Below are positions 60,747 to 64,000 of a stretch of DNA of 64,000 nt, in pieces (position 1 is the first letter of the stretch; every line of letters begins with the position of its first letter). Source of the DNA: Streptococcus gwangjuense (lineage in GTDB: Bacteria > Bacillota > Bacilli > Lactobacillales > Streptococcaceae); assembly GCF_003627155.1 (NCBI RefSeq), contig NZ_CP032621.1, positions 1,654,501 to 1,718,500 on the forward strand. The letters are read 5' to 3'. The notes below the pieces were generated by a model. The model saw only the letters and a program-made list of their open reading frames with translations, ran no database searches and had not been told where the DNA came from. Position numbers and translations under genes: made by a program.

Positions 60747-60884
60747 GCCAGACAACTTATAGATTATGATTCTGTAATCTTGTCTATATGGGATTATAAC
60801 GAGAGAATTTACAGAAAATTGACAATAAAGCCACCGAAATTTTTTAACCAACGCTATGATAACTCTCATCTCAATCCCAAAAAG

Positions 60885-60915
60885 AAAAGGAGCGGATAGA
60901 ATATCCTACTCCTTA
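60885..60915 (-). terminator. Terminator after the LPXTG remnant
   Basis: AAGGAGTAGGATAT TCT ATCCGCTCCTT on the reverse strand, then TTCTTTTT. Confidence 0.75.
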
Positions 60916-60940
60916 ATCTTGTCAAAAAATCTAATTAGAA

Positions 60941-61794
60941 TTAGTCTTCTTTTTTCTTGCGAGCAACAAGTCCAAATCCACTCAAGACTCCAAGAAGTCC
61001 AAGTGCTGCTAGGCTAGCATTGTCTGCTGTACCAGTGTTTGGAAGCTCTGCTTGTCCTTTAGCTTCTGATGAAGCTGCTGGAGCTTGTGGTGCTTCACCA
61101 TTGACTGGGGCTGATGGCATCGCTGGAGCAGCTGGGTTAGCCGGTGTTGTTGGCTGACTTGGGTCTGTAGGAACTACTGGAGTTTCTGGCTGACTTGGGT
61201 CTGTCGGTTTCACCGGACTTGTTGGGTTTGTTGAAGGTCTTGCTGGAGAACCTGGTTGAGATGGAATGAGTGATCCTCCATTTGTAGAACCTTCTTTTTG
61301 AGGTCTTCCATTTGTAGTACGTTTAAATACGTGGATGACATCGCCAGTTTCTTTAACATTTATTGTTTCTACTAAGGCATATCCTGGGATCTCTCCAGCT
61401 GGGTTATCACCTTCAGCTAATGGTTTCACAGGTTTACCATTGACATCTACCTATACTGTAGAAGGTTTGTCAGATGTTGTTGGTTTAAAGATGTGTGTTA
61501 CTTTGCCTGTTTCTGGGTTTGTAACTGTTCCTACTAGTTCGTAGTTAGGAGTTGATCCTGCTGGGTATGTTCCTGGTGTTACAGGTTTGATTGGGTTTCC
61601 TTTTTCGTCTACCCATTCAGTTGTTTTACCTTCTTCGATTGATTTCTTAACTTTTTCAGCTTCTTTCTTAGCCTCTTCCTTGGCTTTTTCTTTTTGCTCT
61701 GGAGTCAAGCTTGGATCTTTATCAATGTTCTTGATTTTTTCTTCCAAGTCTTTATCGACAGATTCTTTCGCTTTAGCTTTTTCTTCTGGGGTTT
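60941..61794 (-). pseudogene. N-truncated LPXTG surface protein with internal amber stop
   Basis: One frame runs from 61794 to 60941. The upstream part is a coiled, Lys/Glu-rich stretch (SLTPEQKEKAKEEAKKEAEK), then two MucBP/G5-like units (NYELVGTVTNPETGKVTHIF; EIPGYALVETINVKETGDVI). A TAG at 61453-61451 interrupts TV-stop-VDVNGKPVKP, most simply a TGG-to-TAG change. The frame goes on unbroken to a Pro-rich wall segment, LPNTG sortase signal, helix and KKKED tail. The 5' end stops at the NeuA-like gene, so signal peptide and N-terminus are lost. Non-functional. Confidence 0.88.
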
Positions 61795-62489
61795 GATTCT
61801 CCTAGGTGATGATGGTGCAGCAAGATCTCAACGACTTCAAAGTCCAAGGCATCGTCGATATCATAAGAATAGAGTTTGGGCATTTCATAGGCTACTGTCT
61901 TATCCGTGTAAAAGGTCTCATCTCGTAGGTAAAGGTCCTTGCGAGAAATCCAGATGCTACCATTGGGATAGTAATAGACAGGTTCTTTTTGCCGAGCATA
62001 GTGCTTGGAAACCTGAGGTGGACGGATAAATGTCGACTCCTCCAACTGCAAGAAAAGACTACGACTCTTGTCTGCCTTGACACAAGAAATCAGATGGTCG
62101 GCGCCAGACTGACAGTAGAGTTGGTAGGACTCGATGAGGTGCTCCACCTCTCTCAGGGGCGAGGTCACCTGTAGATTCACAAAGACCTGGTCTTCCTCAA
62201 AGGGCTGCAAAAAGTCTCGTAAGGTCTCTAAGCTAGAGGTTGTTGATAGGGCCAATTCTTTTGGTCTATGGACACAACGAATCTCTGGATAGGCTTGTCT
62301 ACAGAGTTCTAGATAGGCTAGTGAGTCTGAGGAAACCCAGATGTCACTAAATAACTTGGAGGCTAGAGCGACTTCTATGGTGTAGAAAACCAAGGGTTTG
62401 CCTGCAAGCGGTTTGATATTTTTATCCACTAAGCCGCGTGAACCCGAACGGATTAAAATCACGGCTATGGGTTTAGATTTTGCTTTCAT
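61773..62489 (-). CDS. CMP-N-acylneuraminate cytidylyltransferase-like protein (3' end altered)
   Basis: 238 residues. Nucleotidyltransferase start AVILIRSGSRGLVDKNIKPL, ATTS-like STTSSLETL, VNLQVTSPLR and the PNGSIWISRK segment are those of NeuA-type enzymes that activate sialic acid (or a related acid) with CTP. The last residues GESNPRRKS come from the neighbouring LPXTG gene's DNA, so the 3' end is recombinant; whether the natural C-terminus was longer is unknown. ATG 62489 overlaps the symporter stop by 17 bases. Confidence 0.8.
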   Translation of the reverse strand: MKAKSKPIAVILIRSGSRGLVDKNIKPLAGKPLVFYTIEVALASKLFSDIWVSSDSLAYLELCRQAYPEIRCVHRPKELALSTTSSLETLRDFLQPFEEDQVFVNLQVTSPLREVEHLIESYQLYCQSGADHLISCVKADKSRSLFLQLEESTFIRPPQVSKHYARQKEPVYYYPNGSIWISRKDLYLRDETFYTDKTVAYEMPKLYSYDIDDALDFEVVEILLHHHHLGESNPRRKS

Positions 62490-63828
62490 ATAGTTTTCCT
62501 AGAATTGAGATAAAAAGGGCAGATAGGGTGGTGATGATGCTATTTAACCAAGGATTAGGGTTAGCAAAGAAACCACTGTAATGATAGAGAACCAAGGCTC
62601 CTAGACTAAAGACCAGATAGATTTTGGCTAACTGTAAACTCGGTTTTTTGAGGAGTAGGACTAAGAGGTACAAACCACCTATCACACCTAGTATCAGGCC
62701 CATAAAGCCGTTAATCCACTCATAGATGGAGTAGATTTCTGCATTCATGAGTAAGAGGCAGAGGAGCCAGGACAGACCTGCTAAGACAAAGGATAGAAGG
62801 CTTGGCGACCAGCGAATCTTTGACCAGGCAAAATCCAACTTCAAGCAGGTCACGATTGCATTCATACTAGATGAAACCGTGGATTGGCCTGCTGCCAAGA
62901 GAGCCAACATGATGAAACTACCAAACCAAGGTGCCAGACCTTCCCGAGCATAGGCAATGAGAACAGGATTGGTCGATGTGGTGGCGAAATTTTCCTGCCG
63001 AATCAAGCAACCAATCAGATAGAGTAAACTGGCAATCCCAAAGGACAAGAGTCCCTGAAACCATAAGATTTTCCCAATTTTCCGACGTCCCATTTTGCTG
63101 TTAAAACGTTGAACGATATCCTGCGAAGAAACGTAGGAGAACAAACTACTAAAACCTGCTCCTGCAACTAAGATCAAGACCGTCTGCCCATCCAGTTTCT
63201 CTGCAAAGTGAGAGAGTTGTTGACTGCTATTCATGACTAAGCCAGATTGGGCAATTCTTGGTAGAAAAAGGGATAGTATAGCTAGCAGGACCAAGCCTTG
63301 AAAGAAATCCGTCCACAGCACAACCAAGAGACCACCCCTTGCCAGATAATAGACCGTCAAGAGAAGGAGTAAACCTGACAAAATCAGCTGATTGATAGGG
63401 ATAAAGGGCTCTAAGGCCTGAGACAACAAGTAGGTCACCACTGCTATTCTCCCCAACTGGTAGAGGATGAAAAGCCCTGAAGCCAGTGAACGAATGCCCG
63501 CCGATTGAAACTTGTCCTCTAAAAGATGATAGGCTGTCTCGTAGTTTCCCTTTTGATAGAGGGGCAAAAAGTAGCGATGAGCCAGCGGAATGGCTAGAAA
63601 GATGCCACACTGGGCAAACCAGAGATAGGACCTGCCTGTATAGGCATTCCCCACCAGAGTCAGAAAGGAAATGGGGCTAAGCAAGGTCGCAAAGACTGAG
63701 AAGGCCAAAACTGTCACAGGAACAGCTTTCTTAACCCTATAGTAGTCCTCTTCGCTCCCTTTTTTGCGATAGGCAATCCAGGAAATCAAGCCGAAATAGA
63801 GCAATAGGGTGACTAGAATTCCCAACAT
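62473..63828 (-). CDS. Sodium:solute symporter (SSS family)
   Basis: 451 residues, about twelve membrane helices. SSS marks: SVFATLLSPISFLTLVGNAY, YTGRSYLWFAQCG, SQDIVQRFNSKMGRRK (before helix 7) and AAGQSTVSSSMNAIVTC. Takes up a sodium-coupled organic substrate. The neighbouring NeuA-like gene makes a sialic-acid-type substrate plausible but unproven. It follows the partial gene at the window edge by one base. Confidence 0.9.
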   Translation of the reverse strand: MLGILVTLLLYFGLISWIAYRKKGSEEDYYRVKKAVPVTVLAFSVFATLLSPISFLTLVGNAYTGRSYLWFAQCGIFLAIPLAHRYFLPLYQKGNYETAYHLLEDKFQSAGIRSLASGLFILYQLGRIAVVTYLLSQALEPFIPINQLILSGLLLLLTVYYLARGGLLVVLWTDFFQGLVLLAILSLFLPRIAQSGLVMNSSQQLSHFAEKLDGQTVLILVAGAGFSSLFSYVSSQDIVQRFNSKMGRRKIGKILWFQGLLSFGIASLLYLIGCLIRQENFATTSTNPVLIAYAREGLAPWFGSFIMLALLAAGQSTVSSSMNAIVTCLKLDFAWSKIRWSPSLLSFVLAGLSWLLCLLLMNAEIYSIYEWINGFMGLILGVIGGLYLLVLLLKKPSLQLAKIYLVFSLGALVLYHYSGFFANPNPWLNSIITTLSALFISILGKLYESKI

Positions 63829-63829
63829 C

Positions 63830-64000
63830 CTAGAAGTTCCTATCTAGTAGTTCTCTGTATGTTTGAGCTACTTTTTCTGTAAACATTGGTGGTAAAAACT
63901 TGGTATCATACCCTTGTTTCGCCAAAGTATCAGTCAACACTTCGCTAGCAACTAGGTATTTGTTTGTCTGGCGCAGATTGGCAAGACGTAAGTCTCGCAT
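63830..64000 (-). CDS. Partial gene at right edge, C-terminal 56 residues
   Basis: Open from the window edge to TAG at 63832-63830; a Met happens to fall at the very edge (63998-64000), but I take it to be internal. Reads LRLANLRQTNKYLVASEVL, TDTLAKQGYDTKFLPPMFTE and ends YRELLDRNF. The family is not recognisable. Its stop is one base before the symporter ATG, so they form one operon with the NeuA-like gene. Confidence 0.6.
   Translation of the reverse strand: MRDLRLANLRQTNKYLVASEVLTDTLAKQGYDTKFLPPMFTEKVAQTYRELLDRNF

Noticed and set aside
60708..60899. 63-aa forward ORF
   Set aside because: Begins inside the VOC promoter/operator without a ribosome site and ends in the LPXTG terminator; no conserved features.

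Overview
The window reads as chromosome of a mitis-group Streptococcus (S. pneumoniae / S. mitis / S. pseudopneumoniae). This rests on recognisable pneumococcal-type proteins (PBP1b, the MalX-MalC-MalD maltodextrin system, PavB with SSURE repeats beside its two-component pair), a BOX-type repeat fragment, an ISL3/IS1167-type insertion sequence and low-GC streptococcal codon use. Absence of a choline-binding protein gene after rpmG, and a gene order that differs from the one I remember for S. pneumoniae, lean towards S. mitis or S. pseudopneumoniae, but species cannot be settled from sequence reading alone.

Layout. 1-3.6 kb: 5' part of pbp1b (reverse), tyrS and rlmA. 3.6-4.6 kb: a tandemly duplicated patch with two tiny membrane-protein genes and a relic. 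4.6-14.4 kb: maltodextrin regulon, with malP-malQ divergent from malX-malC-malD, then malA-malR; paired LacI-type operators and promoters lie between malQ and malX. 14.4-24.8 kb: yitT-type gene, aspS, an XRE-controlled ABC/CPBP membrane operon, hisS, a MIP18-family gene and ilvD. 25-30.5 kb: ascorbate-type PTS operon (split transketolase, EIIC, EIIB, PRD regulator carrying EIIA). 30.7-34 kb: pseudogene remains, rpmF-rpmG, a TelA-family gene and an XpaC-like gene.

The accessory part starts at 34.2 kb. It holds a complete Fst-type type I toxin-antitoxin module; a 3.7-kb island bounded by 40-bp direct repeats (34545-34584 and 38293-38332) with a 5'-truncated integrase, eight small genes that look like orphan immunity genes, and two candidate structured RNAs; and an intact ISL3 element (38372-39784) with an 8-bp target duplication that lands on the rpsD stop codon. 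rpsD has a long leader and is followed upstream by another candidate sRNA (about 40728-40818). From 40.9 to 51.0 kb lies the remnant of a conjugative or replicating element (ISLre2/UPF0236 gene, TrbL/VirB6-like membrane protein, lipoprotein, ribbon-helix-helix-like proteins, AEP/PriCT replication protein), without a visible relaxase or coupling protein.

51.1-60.7 kb is core again, all on the reverse strand: two-component pair, pavB, a GT2 glycosyltransferase, K+ channel subunits, a nucleoside phosphorylase, an acetyltransferase and a VOC protein. 60.9-64 kb: an N-truncated, amber-interrupted LPXTG protein fused by recombination to the end of a CMP-sialate-synthetase-like gene, next to a sodium:solute symporter.

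From memory of pneumococcal maps, the pbp1b-rpmG block and the rpsD-pavB block lie on opposite sides of oriC. Their meeting here in opposite orientation suggests an origin-spanning inversion whose breakpoint falls in the 34-39.8 kb accessory region.
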